A stretch of DNA of 64,000 nucleotides from Cyathus striatus (taxonomy: Eukaryota > Basidiomycota > Agaricomycetes > Agaricales > Nidulariaceae): assembly GCA_025738555.1 (NCBI GenBank), contig JAOVFP010000020.1, forward strand, positions 310,001 through 374,000, written 5' to 3'. Every line of letters starts with the position of its first letter. The stretch's first letter is position 1. A program made the translations under genes and the position numbers. The notes under the pieces are model-generated. The model did not search any database. It was given only the letters and a program-made list of their open reading frames with translations, and was not told the DNA's origin. Positions 34,175 to 46,831 of the stretch are shown piece by piece.

Positions 34175-36038
34175 ATGAACTTCCCAATTACTGTATCACT
34201 GTCCAAGGAGTCCGAATTTTTAACTACCAATCTATATCCTATAACCTCTTACGAAACCGGGCGGTATGAAAAAGCTCACATCGTGGAACGAAAGAACGTC
34301 GTAGTAGAGGCCGGGATGTTCGCCTTGGCCAACGGGCCACTGTAAGCAATCAGTTTGTTTACATTGTATAGATCATATTTTAATCATATTTTGCGTCGAT
34401 TTTGCGTAGGCCCACTTATCTTCCACTTCAGTGGACTGTTCACACTCACCCAGAAGGCGATAACTATTTTTATCGCAGTGCCGCACTTCCAGTGGTTACG
34501 GAGGCGAATCTATACGACACTGAATTAGTGGACAAGGTTTCTCTCTGGGTCGATCTCATTGAACAAGAGATGACTGCGAAACAACTCGTTTTTTCAGGAC
34601 GAGTAGAACTATTTCTTAAAATCGAAAACGACAACTGCTACTATTATTTCGCGGACCACGATTCACAAACACTATTCTGGACGGAGGATTATGATTCAGA
34701 AAGACTGGAATTACCGCAGGTCGTATCTTCTTCACATTTGAGTGAGTTTCGCCTTTGAACTATCATTAAGGTTAATCTTATCGTTCCATATAGAAACCGC
34801 TTTGAAAGAGAGATATTGGAATCATATTCAGAACTTCCCGCAACATCTCGGTGGAGGACTACCGATGAAAGTCCTAGACGATTTGATATGCGTTTTAAAT
34901 CATGCAATAGCTGGTTCGTCTAACTTTGTTGATTCGTTCTTATAGAAATTCATAATTCTCGGCGGCAGATCATATGACTTCAGATGCATCGACTTTCCCT
35001 TATGATGAACGGACATGTATGAGATTTGTCAAATTGTTAAATAATTCGAAAGATCAGCTTGACAACGGTTACACAATTGCTTATATCGGTAGGCATCTTG
35101 CTAATGGGTTAGCACTTCGTTCCTGATCTGTATATTTTATAGCTCGCTTATGGGCTTTAATTGGTAAGAGTTACATTCGCGGTGGTTTATTTCATATCCT
35201 GATAAGTTTTTTTATAGAAAACTACCGATACTGGGTTCTTCACGGTCAAGAGAACGCAAAATTATCTCGCACACAAGCAGTACTAATAAAAGAGCCTCTG
35301 GACCTCAAATGGAGCCAGCTGTTGACATCGTTGCTGTCCTGGAATGAATCCCAAAGATATTCTACTCGTTTTAATGAGCTTTACGTGGACCATTACGTGT
35401 ATCAAACGCAATGGTCGAAGTTCATGGCTGTTTCGTTTAATAGCTGGAAGTCTTCATCGATGATTGCTATTAGCTTGTTGCTGTATGTTCCAGCTTCTTA
35501 TTTCATCGACACTCAGATTGATTAGAAATTTACAGACTGCACACCTTACTTATGTTTGTGCCATTCTCGCGTACATTAGCAGCTGCATCAGCAGGATTTT
35601 TGAGCATTAGTCTGCTTTCGAGTATTTTATTGATGCATTCACACGAAGAGCTACGAGAAGGATCCGCAAGCGACGCTGTATGCGAAAGTTCTATTTTTTA
35701 AACTGTGCAGACTTTTCTGATACATGTTTCAGCACGAGTACCTTACAACAATTTTCTCAGAAAAATATAAGTTTCAATGGACTGCGTTCACATTTTCGCT
35801 TCCAAAGGCCTGTTATTTCTGGGGAATGCTTGCCTTCTTTTCGCAATGGATTGTCATCTCCAATCTTTTCTACGGTGCTGTTACTACGGCTTGCATAATT
35901 GCCCTTTTGGCTTTAATCGCGCTCGGCGTTCGATCCACTATTTCGGGAATTGACTTGTCCATGGCATTGATATCCTGTGAAGGGATTGATCTTTTCGGAG
36001 CCAGGCAGGAGGATGTCGAAAAAGATTCTCCAGTTTAA
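34175..36038 (+). CDS. HPEG-motif multi-span membrane protein, intact copy B
   Basis: Eight or so exons read without interruption to a stop at 36036-36038, giving about 490 aa. The N-terminus is shorter than in copy A. Landmarks in order are PTYLPLQWTVHTHPEGDNYF, LFLKIENDNCYYYFADHDSQ, SSHLKTALKERYWNHIQNFP, QHLGGGLPMKVLDDLI, ARLWALIENYRYWVLHGQE, then a membrane region of about four helices: SSSMIAISLLLLHTLLMFVP, SAGFLSISLLSSILLM, FSLPKACYFWGMLAFFSQW and AVTTACIIALLALIALG. The start ATG at 34175 was chosen as the one giving a polar N-terminus in frame; an ATG at 34088 in the same frame is possible. The protein shares order and motifs with copies A and C but is quite diverged, so the duplication is old. 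Function unknown. Confidence 0.75.
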
Positions 36039-37217
36039 TTCTGGTCGACGTTGCTGGAGATTAATGGAACACATGCAAGATTCGCAACGTGTTCATTCTT
36101 GAAGAGCATTCCCGAAGATAGCACCGCACGTTGCAATTCACCACTTGTACAAATGTCAAACTGTACAATTATCCGGCTTATTCATTTATTGCATCACGCG
36201 ATTACTTCCAGACTCCAGCATCACTACGACTAGGAGTGCTTTTTGACTCCCGACAACTACTGTACAGTGTAGATACACCACCACCGTACTTTAGTTGTTG
36301 AATGCTCTCCTCAACGACGGATAGGTGAATTTGGGTTTAATGTATTACTAGAATCTAGCAACTATAACTTACAACATGTGTATCAGTACTACAAGTTACG
36401 AGTGATGGGAGTGAAAAGTTTTGTTGAAGTCCAAATTCCCACGTTCGGGTGGTCGGACTTCAAAAAGGATGGGGCTTTGAAACACAGTAAGTACTAAGTA
36501 GTGCCACATATGTACCACCTACTATTGACCTCTACTACTACTTACAGCAAGTGGAATCAAACTAATGGTAAGTGGGTCCACCTGGATTGTAACTTTCACT
36601 GTATTTCCTCTCTGCTTTGCGATTGATGGAAAGCCTCGGATTGCTTCAAGCTTTGTCGAGATCATGACACATGGTTACTACTTGAAGGCTTCTTCGGTAA
36701 AATCGGTTTCTTTCGCCTAAAAGTGGAGTTCGGGGATGATTCGGTTACAACGGAAGGTCTTGCACGTTAGCACGAGTCTGGCGTCAGAAGAAGATCGGCG
36801 TCAGCACTTATGCTAAATATTGAGGATAAAATTTGGATAAAACATCAGAAAAACAACTCGGAAGGTCTACTCTTTAACAATCCCGCGAAGCATCTGCTCA
36901 GTGCGAAACCCTTGAGGACAACAGTGGAAACGGCAAGGAAGCAACAGCCTTCGCCTATTGACCCTGTATCGTATCTTCTTATGAATATGTAAGCGATAAA
37001 GTACAGCCAAAGTTGAGTCCTTGCGCTCAACTTGCGCTCTCCACTGGCAGAACTTCCGGCAGAAGTATTTCTTCAGGTTCACCGGGATGTGGAATAGTTT
37101 GATATCACCGAATATATAGAACTGTTCTCCCTACCTATATGTAAAGGAACCTCAAGGCGGCGACATATTTCCTCCTTCCTTACTACCCCAAGTAGTTGTG
37201 GCAACTTTACAGTTATT
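36039..37217. other. Intergenic stretch with possible decayed coding fragment
   Basis: About 1.2 kb between HPEG copy B and the DUF6534 gene. A faint rightward fragment near 36410-36720 reads VEVQIPTFGWSDFKKDG and FVEIMTHGYYLKASSVKS, but no complete exon chain or family could be assigned. The rest shows nothing. Confidence 0.35.
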
Positions 37218-39000
37218 ATGGGCGCATACGATACTACGCTGGGTTCGTAGCTACCCAGCTGTCGATAATCTTGTTTCACTGACGAGCTTGCAATACAGGT
37301 GTGCTCCTAATTGGTATTTTTTGTAAGTAGTCAAAATTAAATAACCACACTTAATAACATTCCGCACTGTTTTGGACAGTTAATACCTACTTGTATGGCA
37401 TTGTCTCGTATCAGTTTGCCGCATATTATATGAAAAGTATGTTCGCTGATAACAACTCTATTATTCCAACCCTATTCTACGTGATCTGATATTTGAAAAG
37501 AATTCAATGATCCACTATGGACGAAGTACGAGCCAATTAATTATCTGGCCGTTAAAAGATTATACGCATGACTGACGCTTTGGTGGCAGGACTTTAATCC
37601 TGATCTTATTTGTGCTTGATACCTTCCACAGTGCAGCGTAAGGTTTACACACTTAAGTTATATCTCACAGGATACTAATTCATCTTCCTCTAGCGTCATT
37701 TATATGGCTTGGGAATACTGGTACGTAAGCTTTCAGTATTGTACATTGAGTAACATTACAGTTCTAATTTATTGAACAGTGTCCAGAATTATAATAATCC
37801 TTCTATCCTTGCTTGTGGGTGAAACATACTTCCGGCCAAACATTTTATTGCTCATTATCTATCACATTCCCAGTCGCGTTGTGGCCATATACATTCACTC
37901 CGATTGGCACAGCACTTGCAGCTATTATTACCCATCTTTTCCTTGGTATTCGGTATGATCACCGAAACTCGAAGAAGATTTTATTGTTAACAGTGCACTC
38001 TGTAGAATTTACCGTATGATGAAGAATAAGTACGTCATAGGAGTAATTTCTACCCTGGCGCTGGCGTCGTTCTCGACTGGTGTCGCATGTGGTACACAGT
38101 AAGTCGTTGACTTCAAGAGCTCCGTTAATGTATCAATTAACGGCGTCACTTGCTAATTAGAGCCTGGATAATTAAAGAGTAAGTGCATATCTACATACTA
38201 TGTACCATTAATTAAAACTTGCATTACTAGGGCTGCTAAACTTGATGTTCTTACCACCCAGGTTACCTGGTGGTTAGGCCTACAGACAATAGTTGATTTC
38301 CTGATTGCCGGTGAGCTTGATTTCATATTTAAAATATATTTATCTTCATCGTTGTTAGGTCTGATGTGCTGGACTTTATGGAAGTCCCGTACTTCATATC
38401 GTCGTACGAATACTGTCATAAATCGTCTTATGAGAGGTGCGATACAGACTGGATTCTTCGCCGCTATATTTGCTATGGGCGACCTTATTGCATTCAGTGA
38501 GGTCTTGTTTTTAAAAGTAGGACTTCAATTGATATTGGTTGCAGGTACAAGCCCTACTACGAATTTCTACGGGATGTTTGCAATACCTATCGGAAGAATT
38601 TATACAAATGTAAGATTGTTAACCAACGTTACGAACGGCGACGCTGACCACACCAACACAGACGTTGATGGATGTATTGAACATGAGAGACAGCCTACAA
38701 GAAATGCTTACTGAACCGGTGGAACTGAGTGTAGTAAGTATTATTATGTATAAAGATATATACGCTTTCAAGAGTTCTAATATTATATTTTAGTCCTCAC
38801 GTTTCTTTAAAGACAGCAAGCGTTCACTGAGGTTCAATGTCCAGGACAATACAACACGCAGTTCTTCCCATGTAGTATCATCCGCCGTTGATACACAAAC
38901 ACTCGCTACAACCCTTGACGGTAAGACTGACGGGAGAATTCCGTCCCGAATTTCAGAGGACCTAGAGTTTTCATACGTGCAAAAAGGTAGCGCTGTATGA
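37218..39000 (+). CDS. DUF6534 multi-span membrane protein
   Basis: About thirteen short exons join in phase from ATG 37218 to TGA 38998-39000, giving roughly 390 aa. The first exons are 37218-37242, 37299-37322 and 37380-37436. The order of motifs is typical of the family: YDTTLGVLLIGIFFNTYLYG, KTLILILFVLDTFHSAAVIY, FALWPYTFTPIGTALAAIIT, KYVIGVISTLALASFSTGVA, WWLGLQTIVDFLIAGLMCWT, SYRRTNTVINRLMRGAIQTG and NFYGMFAIPIGRIYTNTLMD. This gives seven hydrophobic helices, a receptor-like topology. A Ser/Thr-rich C-terminal tail of about 85 residues follows, likely cytosolic. DUF6534 proteins are abundant in Agaricomycetes and have no known function. The 3' end faces the nuclease gene (convergent, 250 bp apart). 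Confidence 0.8.
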
Positions 39001-39252
39001 TTTAACAAGGTTCTTATCAGTTCCACCTTATCTGCTTTCTGGATAGCGACTAGTTTGTATTGGCGTGACACATAACTGGTTATGCAATGTATTAGGTTGA
39101 ACCAGGGAGGAAATCTGAAGTGGAGCAATGAAATTGGTTTCAATCGTCAATAGAATACCAATCATCGTGATAGTGCTGCCGTCAAGACAAAGACATTCAC
39201 TACATTAATATTGTCCACAGCTTTATGTGCTGAAAGGATTGTCAGGGAACAA

Positions 39253-41126
39253 CTACGATATTGATGGGTCAACTGAACGTTTTATTGAAGAATTAGTAGG
39301 CATTGATAGATTCAGAGCGCTTGGATTGTCGTTAAAATAGTTTCCATTCAGAGCTTTCTCATGATCCCAATAGGTGTCCTCCATGAGCAAGCGGCCAAGG
39401 CCACAGCGCTGCAGAATGAGGGAAACTGCCTCATCGTCGCGCTGTCCGAAGTGCAGGTGGTGAATGTTTGTAGGAATAGGTGGCAGCGTTTGAAAGACTT
39501 CGCGGGCCATTTGAATCTGCGAGAGGTAAGCGTCCATGGGAAGATCTGGCATGTATTTAGTCTGAAGGTCCAAGATTCGCTCAATTGTACCATATTCCTT
39601 GATGAGCTTGAACGCGCGTAGAGGTCCAAGTCCCTTTATCCTCTGAGAAAAATCTGTGCCTAGCAGAAGGGCAAAGTCGATGAACGATGCTTTAGAGAGG
39701 CCTAGCGCTTTCCGAATCTCCGACCCAGAAAGAACGATGAGAGGATCATTACTGTTTGATAAATTGCGGATCATGGGCGCTTCATAGACAATAACGTCCT
39801 TTCGATAGAATAAACGCAACTAACCAGTGGTAAAAAAAGGATAGAACTTACAGAATCTTCGCTTGCAACGTAATCTGCATAACCTTGTAGAACGAGGGAC
39901 GATGCTAATGCTTCAGCCTCGTACGCGCCGGTTGTTTCGATGCATGGAAATCCCATAGCCTGAAGTATTTCCTTGCTATCATCGTAGGTCTGCGCTGTAG
40001 GAACATTTGTACGCCGGTGAAAAGAATCAGTCATCACTGCGCTCTTTTCCGTAAGTGCGTTCAGTACAACTTCGGGATTTTCTTCATGAGAAAGGTCTGG
40101 CACAAAAGATGAGGCACTCAATGCTTTCCACAGCCTTCCTTCCTCCACAGCGAGCTGGCGCTGTGCCTTGGTCATCACTTGATTTGCCTTTACATCCTCT
40201 GACTCGAGATAGGGGATCACCACCGGAAGGGCGGTATCAACTGATATAGATTCTAGCTCCTTGATACTGTTCTTGTAATTGAGGTATAGCGAAGCGAGGG
40301 CCTTCGGAAGGTCAGCATCATTGATGCTAACTGCAGACACGTCGCCGTCTGTCTCCGGATTTGAGGGAAACACCTGATCTTGTATATGCCCTCCTGGAGG
40401 GAAAAGATGTGTTGCATGTCCAGAATATGCCAAGTCATTTCCCACTTGTTTAGTGCTTTCGCTCGGTAAATATTCTTGCGCCGTCGCAGGAGGCGCGGCA
40501 TGATTATAACGTTTCAGCATTTCGCCACACGATCCCGCTTCAGTCTCAATTTCGTGAAGAGCTTGACCTATACCGTCAAGCTCTGAGCTCCTCAGATCAC
40601 GAAGGCGGGGTAATAATGCTCGTAAACCGTTGAGACGATTAAAGCGCTCGCTTTCGATACTTCCACGAGCGGCCGTGAGCATCCTCATTTTCCGCCGCTT
40701 GGTAGCCTATTGAGAAGATGAAATGCGGCTTTAACGAAAGACATTCGTGGATAATCATACCTCGCGCGCCTTGGCGAGATTGCGCTCCAAGCCATCGAAT
40801 ACACATAACGCCTGAACATTGGACGCCCTAAGATCCCTTGCAATTCTATACCAACCAATAACATGTCTATGTCTATTCTGAGATTGCACAAAGTGCAGTC
40901 GTTGTGTGATTAGTGTACCGTCACTGATTTCGTTCAGCGAAGAGGCAACTGCGGATTATAGGTGTACGTACATGACAATTTTCTTTCCTGAAATATCCTG
41001 AAATCGTTTAGGTAGTTGTTTAAATACATCAGGGCTTTAAAAAAGTGTGAATAGCAACCGCAAGAAGAGTTGAGACATTCCCGACCATGTCTTATGTAGG
41101 AAGGGAGTGAGACCTAGCACACCCAT
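39253..41126 (-). CDS. FEN1/XPG-family structure-specific nuclease with long insertion
   Basis: Five exons read leftward give about 555 aa. The N-terminal domain starts canonically (MGVLGLTPFLHKTCPDVFKQ), then KKIVIDGTLITQRLHF and ALCVFDG with two metal-binding Asp. An insertion of about 240 residues, mostly disordered or helical, separates it from the internal domain: GAYEAEALASSLVLQGYADY, ASEDSDVIVYEAP and FALLLGTDFSQRIKGLGPLR, with the remaining acidic residues and the helix-hairpin-helix. All seven catalytic acidic positions expected of the family can be found. The architecture is closer to XPG/EXO1 spacing than to compact FEN1, yet the C-terminus is short and no PCNA-binding box is seen. 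It may act in DNA repair or mitochondrial DNA upkeep; a cleavable presequence is not evident. The first exon is only 41 nt. Confidence 0.8.
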
Positions 41127-41420
41127 ATGCAAGCACTAACACGCTCTAACGAATTATGGCCAGCCAAGGAGCCAACCACGAGAAACTAGAACGAGGCTAA
41201 ATCGCCTCTTTTAAAACAGCGTAGCGGGCTCCAGATTTGCGTTGGAAAACGACGACGAGATTAACAGACTTAGCGCTCATGAATCAACACTCTCAAAAAT
41301 TAGACACGTGACCTGACGCAACTACTTACTAGTAATACTACTGTCTAATAGATTCGTAGCGAAAAGCGAAAATATATTATAGCCAGGTTTACAAACATCC
41401 ACTGTAAAGCAATATCCCAA

Positions 41421-44400
41421 TTACCAAGGAGCAGGAAGTCCTGAAGCGGGTGCACCAATCTGTGTTAACTGGGTCAAAGGATCCAGCTTGCCCGAGAACT
41501 CCGGTAAGTAAGAGGCATCGGTATACGGGTCATGCACAGAAGGTGAACCCTTGTATATCGGAGTATAGGTTGCTGCACATATTTCGAATGGCGTGAATTC
41601 GTCGTATGAGACTTCAACGGCATTCCTGGGATTGCGCTCTCCGGCGGCAATACGTTGCCGGGCCTGTCGGGAAACAAGCACGGAGAAAAAAAAGTTACAT
41701 TGTTAAGTGGACAGCCATGTAACGACAAAATTTTAATCACGCACCTGTGCAACAATTTTAGGATCCGGGTTGAGCTCCAGTAATCGTCTGGCAAATCGCG
41801 CAGCATGAGCCTGGTTATTAGCCTTGGCATAGACGCCGATCGCGCTGCGTAATGCTATCTGTAGATGGGGCGGTTGGAGCTGGCAGTCCGTAAAGTAGGC
41901 AGCGAGTTCAAGGTTACGCCGGTTATTGTCGGGCTCCTCCTCGGCCACTCGTCTTCGCTCTAGCTCAATGGAAACACCAAGAAGATATTCGCGTGCCGAA
42001 GTCACCGTGTCTCGCCACTATCCCAAAGCAGTAAGATTTCATGGAACACCCAATGGAGAACATAAAACTCACCAGCTTCGCCTCGTCATCCGATGACAGC
42101 ACCACTAAAAGAAGAGCATGTAGAACGGCACGGAAAGCACTCTGGGCATCTGAAAGCTTGTTGCCCGATACGAGCCGGAATCCATCGGACAACTCAGAGC
42201 GGATTTGTTGCAGGGAACGAGCAGCCACAGGGAGCACACGACTAGGCGATGTCTCGCTAGGGTTGCGGCGTATATGCAGCTTTAGAGGAGGAAGGGAAGC
42301 AACAGGTGTAAGGTAGGTGTGAGATGAGCGGTATATTGACAGGAAAAGAGGCTTGAGGGATGCAAAGTTGACGATTCCCAATTGACGATTGAGAAGCTGC
42401 ACAGCAAACGTCGATTAGTACCCCTATCTACCATAATTAAACCAACTCCACATACCTGCATTGCTGTGTCAAAAGAACCGGCAGCAACGTGATCCACCGC
42501 CAAAGGCGAATTTCTGACCCACAACTCAGTTTCACTAACCCCGGGCGCTGCACCTGCACCGAGCTCCTCTTCTTCCTCAACTGCGACCTCCTCAGAAGGC
42601 TGGAACTCAGTCTCGCCTGCATCAAGATCCCACCCACCCTCATCAGGGGGAGGAATGTCTTCCTCCTCCTCTTCTTTCGCCCAAGCGTCGAGGGCAGAAG
42701 CAGCAGCGGCTCCGGCATCTCCATTGACATACGCGGGCTCGGCACCACCCTCCAGTTGACCACTAGCAAGCGCACGATCAAAGAAGTTCTCTCCTGAAGA
42801 AACAGATGGCCACAGAAGGTCAGTGGTCGCTGTAACAACGGGGGGTGGCTTGAGTGTCGAAGTGCCAAAGTTAGGCACGTCGTCAATATCTGTTTCCGTG
42901 AGACCTGCAGCCTCTAGAATTTCTGCTGCAATATCATCGAGGCCATTAGTTTTTGCTGTCAAGTAAGCCAAAGGATCTAAATGTATGGCTGTCAGTAATT
43001 CCTAAAAAGAGGCCTTGAAATGCACATACACAGTCCAACATCCCTCAGCACTGATATCCTCCCTTCTACATCACCCACATATAGGGCATTATGGAAACGC
43101 GACATTGGATCCCCGCGCGCGTCAGCGATCTTCTGCATCTTCGACAGTTTGTCCGTACTTCCAGTGGCTAGGTATAAGAACGACAGTTTGTCAAAGTTCT
43201 TAGTCTGTTGATAGGCTTTCTCCACGATCTGACCGGTCGTCAGTGCATGTATTACTAGCAAGCTGACAATACTAACCTTGTGGTTACCTTGCTTGAGCGC
43301 CTGTTGCGCAAGGCGTTCCCAGCACTCAGGCCTGTTAATTTCCTTCGCAGTCTCCATCGCCACGTCCAAGTTGCCACATTCAATCGCAAGCTCAAAGCGT
43401 GTATTGGTGTCCTGCACGAAATGAAGCGCAATCTACATGCCATATCAGTTACATTCCTAATGCACATTGAAAAGGTGCGCACCTCAGGAAATCCTTTCTG
43501 CTGCAAGTAGGCAATGATACTCTGTCCCATGAGCGTCGATGTCCTGATAATATACAACATTTCCTCATAGTTGTTTTTCAACAATGCCAACTTGAACCTA
43601 TATTCAGTAGGGTCAAAGGTGATCGTGCGCGGCCTGGCGGAGCGGTCGAGGCAGTGAATAGTTTTGCCTTTGATGCGGGTGAGATAGATGGGGTTGTCGA
43701 GAGTGCAAATCACGCCATGGTCACTGTAGGCCGGTATTATGATAGGCAGTGAGCGGAAGGAGGCAAGTTGACATACCCTTGGGGAAGACAATACTTGACG
43801 TGGTTGAGTGTAGAGTAGAGGAACACGCCAGAGTCATCCCATGCACCTGACTTGATGCGGATTGTCTCGTGAACCAAGCTGTGTTGTGCGAAACCCTTGT
43901 TCGCAATCGTGATAGCTATAGCACTCTATCAGCTTATTCACTAATAGCATGCATGCAAACTCACTGTGTTTGCTCAAAAGGGCGACCAGCAAACCATCGT
44001 TGCTCCAGACAGCATACTTGACCGGCGGGCTGTTAATTTCGGCAAGGGTCTTCTGTTGCTGGATATCATATAATACAACAGAAGTAGTTGAACTGAGGAT
44101 AAGGCAGGACGTGCCACCGTAAAATATCTCGTTCGTCTGCACGGGGGCCTTGATCACTTTGACGACAGAGTTGGAGAGGTCGCGAACTTCAATTTGCTAA
44201 CTCTAAATCAGCATCTGTATGATGGTCAATCGAGAGGAAGGACAGACCTGTGAGGTCTTATTCAAAATAGCAAACCGATTCCTAGCCACAAAGATGGCAC
44301 TCTGTCCACTGCCTCGCTTTCCATCTACACTCGAATCCTTAACTTCGCCCTGGGCCTGCTGGGGCAAACCTGTCAGCTCGTACAAGCCATTATCAGACGT

Positions 44401-45787
44401 GATGGTCAACAACACGGCCCTCTCCGCGGGGTTGAAACTGAGCGTCCGCGGGGGTACATACGGGCTGCCAAACTTGCGCACGCTCAAAAGGCCAATATCG
44501 GACCCGGTGTTGATGTCATATGCACGGACGTACTTGTCGCGAACGTAGTATAGCGTGTCTTGGTGCACGGCAAACGCAGGCCGTTCGCGCTCGAGCTTGA
44601 ATACAATCAAGCCTCCATCGTGTCCTGCTGCGAAGAGATTGAGGTTGGGGTGGGCAGCAAGGACCCAGAATCGGTCGTGTTCGCGCCTAAAGGTCTGGAT
44701 GGCGGTGCGTTTGGCGAGGTCCCATACACGAATGGTCTTGTCCTCTCCGCAGGAGACAATGAGTTCGTGCTTGGGATGGAAGAGGGCGCTGGAGACGTTG
44801 TTAAAATGGCCCCTGCAGGAATCGACCTCCCAGGCCTTGGTCTCGCTCATGCGCCAGATCTTGATGACGCGGTCATCAGCGGCAGAGATGATGAGGGGGA
44901 GAGTGGGATGGAACATGGCAAAGTTGACACCGCGGTCGTGTCCCTCGAGGACGTGTTTGACGGTGGAGAAGCTGTCGAAGGTCTCAAAGTTTCCGGGGCC
45001 GCTGCTGCTGCTGCCGATGCCAATGCCTCCGCCTGGGCCGCCCGAGTGAGGGGAGACTTTGCGGAGACCTGAGATGTCCCAGACGCGGACGGTTTGGTCC
45101 ATGGAGGCAGAGACGACGAGGTCTTCCTTTGGATGGAACTGGGCGGACATGACGTAGTGAGAATGGCCTGTGAGGACGGCGATGCATTGGCGGGAGGTGC
45201 TGTTCCAGATGCGGATGGTTTGGTCATCGGAACAGGATAGCTGGAGGAGGGTGAGGGGGATGGCAGGAGAGGAGATGAAGGACATACGATCCAGGGCATT
45301 TCGTGATGGAATTGGACTGTTCGGACGTAATCCAGATGGCCATGAAGGGTGAAGAGGCATCGTCTGTTTTGAGGGCGGATATCTGGGGTTGGAGATGGAT
45401 GAGTTGGATGGAAGAGGGGGAGAGAGAAAGCTACGGACCCCAGACCTTGATTTTGTAATCGTCTCCGCCTGTGGCGAGGAGTGCTCTTGTGGGATGAAAG
45501 GCGACACCTCGTACGGGCCCTGGAGGGAGGTATATAGTTAAGAAAAATAAAGTGGTGGGAAGGACTTGCCCTCGTGCTCCTCGAATCTGTCGACGAGAAC
45601 GCCCATGCGATAGTTCCAGAGTTGGACACTGCCATTGTGAAGAGCAGCGGCGAGAAGAGGCTGGGTGGGATGGAAGGCGAGGCCTGGCACTAAAAGGTCA
45701 GGGGATGAGAGTGGGCTTGACGAGGAGAGAAACCGTACCCTTGACGCGATTGCTTTTCGACTCGAATTTTGTAAGCATAACAGACAT
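41421..45787 (-). CDS. COP1: Coatomer subunit alpha (COPI)
   Basis: A multi-exon gene reads leftward from ATG 45787 to TAA 41421-41423, giving about 1,215 aa, the family's usual size. It opens [20 protein letters not shown], then an N-terminal WD40 propeller ([52 protein letters not shown]). The second propeller follows ([31 protein letters not shown]), then an alpha-solenoid ([37 protein letters not shown]), an acidic linker, and the C-terminal domain that binds epsilon-COP (ILEAAG through [15 protein letters not shown]). The Gly/Ser insertion after repeat 4 is normal for alpha-COP. The protein coats vesicles that return proteins from the Golgi to the ER. Its start lies 157 bp from a divergent small gene. 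Confidence 0.96.
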
Positions 45788-45944
45788 GGTCGACGGGGAA
45801 GAGCTGAGGGCAGCTGTCCCAATGAATAATAAGTATGAATATATGTTTCAACGCGACAGACGTGGCCCTCTCCCGTGAGAACTCTCTCTCTCTTCTTATC
45901 TAAGCACCCTCTCACCACCACCACCACCATCATCATCATCGTCC
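45788..45944. promoter_or_regulatory. Short divergent promoter (COPI alpha / small unknown gene)
   Basis: Only 157 bp separate the two divergent ATGs. The spacer includes a CAC/CAT-rich run at about 45912-45940. No TATA box was seen. The spacer must hold both promoters if the small gene is real. Confidence 0.35.
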
Positions 45945-46514
45945 ATGTCCAGTCCACCCAACGTCCTCCCTTCCACTCCCCCGCCCCATCCACAACCCAT
46001 CGCTGACAAGTTCCCTCGCTTCGACCACCACAACCTCATCGTCGGTCCATTCGAAGCAGAGGCCACCAGAGATGCCGCCTTCGAACAAGGCATACACCAC
46101 ACAATATCACCCCCATACACCCACTAATCTCCCTTAGAGCTAACCACCATGCTCCTCGATCTCATCCTCGAAACACACGCCTGGTCCGCCGCACGTCCCA
46201 AGCATGAGAGCCAGGCTGCCGTACAGCGCTTCGAGGCAAAGATTTCCGCCGTCATCGACGTCGAGAACGAACAAGGCACGTTTGCTTCCCCACTTCCACT
46301 TCCAGCTCCTCCCTCTTGCATTTGCCTCACCCCCTCTCGCTGGGCCTCCCATCTCTTCGGTAGGCCACCTTCTAAGATCCCTCACTCGCGTCACCCGGTA
46401 TCCACTCCCTCCCTTGCTAACACCCTCGCTACAGAGAAGACTCGCCAGCGTCTCGCTCAATTCGTCGTACAGATGAAGACCGCACTGGCAACCCTCTCAA
46501 CTCTAGCACCCTGA
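45945..46514 (+). CDS. Small helical protein of unknown function with two GC-AG introns
   Basis: Three exons (45945-46089, 46138-46275, 46435-46514) close in phase and give 120 aa. Both introns must use a GC donor (G|GCATAC and G|GCACGT), since no GT donor keeps the frame; acceptors are CCCTTAG and GCTACAG. The N-terminus is Pro-rich. The rest is predicted helical, with LTTMLLDLILETHAWSAARP, VQRFEAKISAVIDVENEQ and KTRQRLAQFVVQMKTALATL. No family was recognised. It could be a small coiled-coil subunit of a larger complex, but that is a guess. The alternative is that one or both GC introns are wrong and the gene is shorter. Confidence 0.5.
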
Positions 46515-46831
46515 TATCTATTCATCAATCCACAATACACCTGTTCTCCTACTTGTATCCTATGTATTCCTGCGAGAACTGTACTTGCACAGCTGCGCTT
46601 GTCCCATATGTTTGAAGCTGTTCATCAGAATCAATTCCATAGAATCCATGACCATTAAATATTAAGGCTAAGGGTCTCGAGTATGCTGTATGTATGTAAT
46701 TGTTTATTCCCAAAGACTCCTATCCCACTACATGCCCGCATGCAGCGTTGCTGTAACCTGTTCCACATGAATCCAACCTGCTTTCGATCTTTCTTACCGA
46801 CTCAGTCTGAACCCTCTTCTCTCATACAATC

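Noticed and set aside
44555..45072. Long rightward frames inside the COPI alpha gene
   Set aside because: They are antisense to WD40 repeats and are produced by codon bias on the other strand.
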